Part shown: piece after piece, positions 22,038-64,000 of the stretch
Layout: each line of letters opens with the position of its first letter
How positions within the stretch are numbered: position 1 is the first letter of the stretch
Assembly: GCA_022577435.1 (NCBI GenBank)
Contig: JAKOON010000002.1
Span: 10,987,001 to 11,051,000 of the forward strand
Reading direction: 5' to 3'
Length of the DNA stretch: 64,000 bases
Origin: Embiotoca jacksoni
Lineage: Eukaryota; Chordata; Actinopteri; Embiotocidae
Translations under genes and position numbers: made by a program
Notes under the pieces: generated by a model
Told to the model about the DNA's origin: nothing
What the model saw: only the letters and a program-made list of their open reading frames with translations
The model's database searches: none

Positions 22038-23873
22038 TTTATTTCTTATATCTTCAAGATGCTAATTTCCGATGTTCTCCAGCATGAAATAACGAGGGAC
22101 TGCTTTTCCTCTTCATCTCTCCAAATGACAGACAGGGCCATCATACATTTCTACTATAAAAATCCATTTAATTTCTTATATCAAAAAGAAATAGAATCAT
22201 AACAAAACAATCAGAACCACAAATATGTGGGTTTTTGCCACCGAAAGAAATTCTCCAACTGAAACATGATTGTTCTAATTTACATGGTCACATAAAAATT
22301 TAACAGAGCAGGATGTTTCAAAAACAAAAAAAAGACAAAATGTGATGAATACTGTTAACAAGTGAGGGGCAAAGCAGGGTTTCCTCTAGGTTGGGCGTGT
22401 GTGAGCACCATGCAGAGTGACATTGCGGGTATGTCTGATAACCAAAGTTAAAAGCAGCGTGGTGAGCAGTGAGACACACAAGGAGCAAAAAACTTTCAAA
22501 GACAAAAAACCAGGCCGACAGACAGATGGTTAGTGTTAGCAGCAAAGCAAAGGAATTAAAAAAGGAATGCTTATCAGGAAGCTAATCAGTCTACTTCCTG
22601 GGAATGCACTTAACAATTATCTAAAATTACATGTCCATGGAATTACATAAAATAAAAAATAAAAAAAGAAAGAAAAATTCAATCTCCCACAGAAGTTCGT
22701 ACCATCAAACAGTCTCCCTGGCCTTTTTCTGGAAGTACGTTTACAATCAAAAGACAAGGAACAAAACCTAAATGCAACCACTCTCAGCTAATTACGGGTC
22801 GCAGATTGTTTTTCAGTGATGACCAGAAATTCACATAAGCTTGCCTTCACTCCTAAAAAACAAAAAACAACCTTCTCAGAGCAGGTTCAGAGCAAAATCC
22901 AGCTCCTGTCCAGAGTGTCCTGCAGTAGGCTAAACCAAGGCCACGGATATCCATCCAAGTCTTTTCATCCTGGAATGTGGACTTTGTTACAATCATCTTC
23001 ATCCAGCTCACTCACACACTGCCATTCATCGCTGACACAAAGTATGTCAATTATACAATGACTTAAAAAACTCTTAAAAAGTACAGACTGCTATTTGTTA
23101 CTGATGTTTGTATTCCTGGGTATATTTTCAAGACACTTTGTTAATAGGTTCATATATATGGAAATATATATACTATATATATAACTTTAGTCTGTGCAAG
23201 GAGGTAAAAGACAATCACTTGAATGTAGTTCATTGTGACAACAGAACAGACACCATCCGCGATGCTGAGTCTTCCATGTGTACATGTGCGGTTAAAGATC
23301 ATCTTGTTCCTCCCTTCAGACCTCCAGCAGCAAACATACATATACACACAATGTGAAAGACTGAGCTCAACCAGCGTCCAGGAAGCATTTATAGTAAGCA
23401 CTGACACTTCTCCTTTCTTTCATGAAAAACAAAGACTTGGCAACATTTTTTCTAGGATGGAACAATATTCTTTTTTTTCCCTATACAATTCATACAAAAA
23501 TAAAAAAATTAAAATTGTTCCACTGCCATTTGTATCTCTCTATCTTTTACATTTGCACAGAGGTAGTGGCTATATGCGTGAGAGAGGATGGGGAGTTGTG
23601 AGAAGGTGAGCAAAATTAAAAATAACTGAATAAATGTCTATAAAATGGTTCCTTTTCCATCACCAGAGGAATTTTTTGTCAAAGAACAAAATATAATACT
23701 GCAATCACTTAAAAAAGTAGTCCTTCATTTTATACATTTTATACAGTGTTCTCGCTTTTCTTTTGTTGCTTTTCTTTTCAGTTGGTAAAGGCATAAGATG
23801 AGAGAGCTTGCTGGCTCAGCACTGGGTAGGGCACAGCAGGGCAATATTGGCATAGTTCAATCCATGCTGAGCT
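22038..23873 (-). other. Probable lrp1 3' untranslated region (end not certain)
   Basis: AT-rich non-coding sequence lies downstream of the lrp1 stop codon (23874-23876). A minus-strand AATAAA is read at 22038-22043, and a variant ATTAAA at 22167-22172. Short open frames here look like chance. The extent is inferred from the hexamers only. Confidence 0.4.
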
Positions 23874-63999
<40,126 letters not shown>

Positions 64000-64000
64000 T

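Overview
This is vertebrate, almost certainly teleost, nuclear DNA. Genes are split into short exons with GT/AG introns, the introns are compact, microsatellites are abundant, and the intron repeats look like families I know from ray-finned (probably percomorph) fish. There are no bacterial features, CRISPR arrays or operons.

The window holds two large protein-coding genes facing each other tail to tail, plus one intronless gene nested inside the second. (1) Positions about 1-22,000, plus strand: an FMNL-subfamily formin, best matched to fmnl3. It lacks its 5' first exon but is otherwise complete: GTPase-binding/FH3 region, coiled coil, proline-rich FH1, FH2 and DAD. Twenty-four exons (4323-18486) join in one open frame of 1,019 codons plus stop. 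The locus has three phase-compatible alternative last coding exons (18395, 19032 and 20460). (2) Positions about 22,000-64,000, minus strand: lrp1, the giant endocytic LDL-receptor-related protein 1. I placed 75 exons from 63938 down to the stop codon at 23874. Their summed length is exactly in frame (3,732 residues plus stop). The set covers ligand-binding clusters II, III and IV (8, 10 and 11 complement-type repeats), the YWTD beta-propellers, the furin site, the membrane-proximal EGF run, the transmembrane helix and a tail with two NPxY motifs. The N-terminal roughly 800 residues lie beyond the right edge. (3) Positions 47550-48587, plus strand: a single-exon rhodopsin-class GPCR of 345 residues inside a 4.3-kb lrp1 intron. 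It is closest in feel to galanin receptors but has altered signature residues (TRY instead of DRY, Gln at the TM1 Asn position).

The introns carry several recognisable non-autonomous DNA transposons: a 641-bp element with 18-bp inverted ends in fmnl3, a 263-bp inverted-ended element just before the last fmnl3 exon, a 739-bp element in lrp1 flanked by a 6-bp duplication, and a decayed Tc1-like copy with a transposase fragment. Two introns hold fragments of the same dispersed fish repeat.

The genes have no obvious shared pathway. fmnl3 shapes actin filaments at the cell cortex downstream of Rho-family GTPases. lrp1 internalises many extracellular ligands and signals through its tail. The nested receptor would be regulated independently on the opposite strand. 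I did not find a wholly new system. The most unusual items are the third fmnl3 C-terminus and the atypical nested GPCR.
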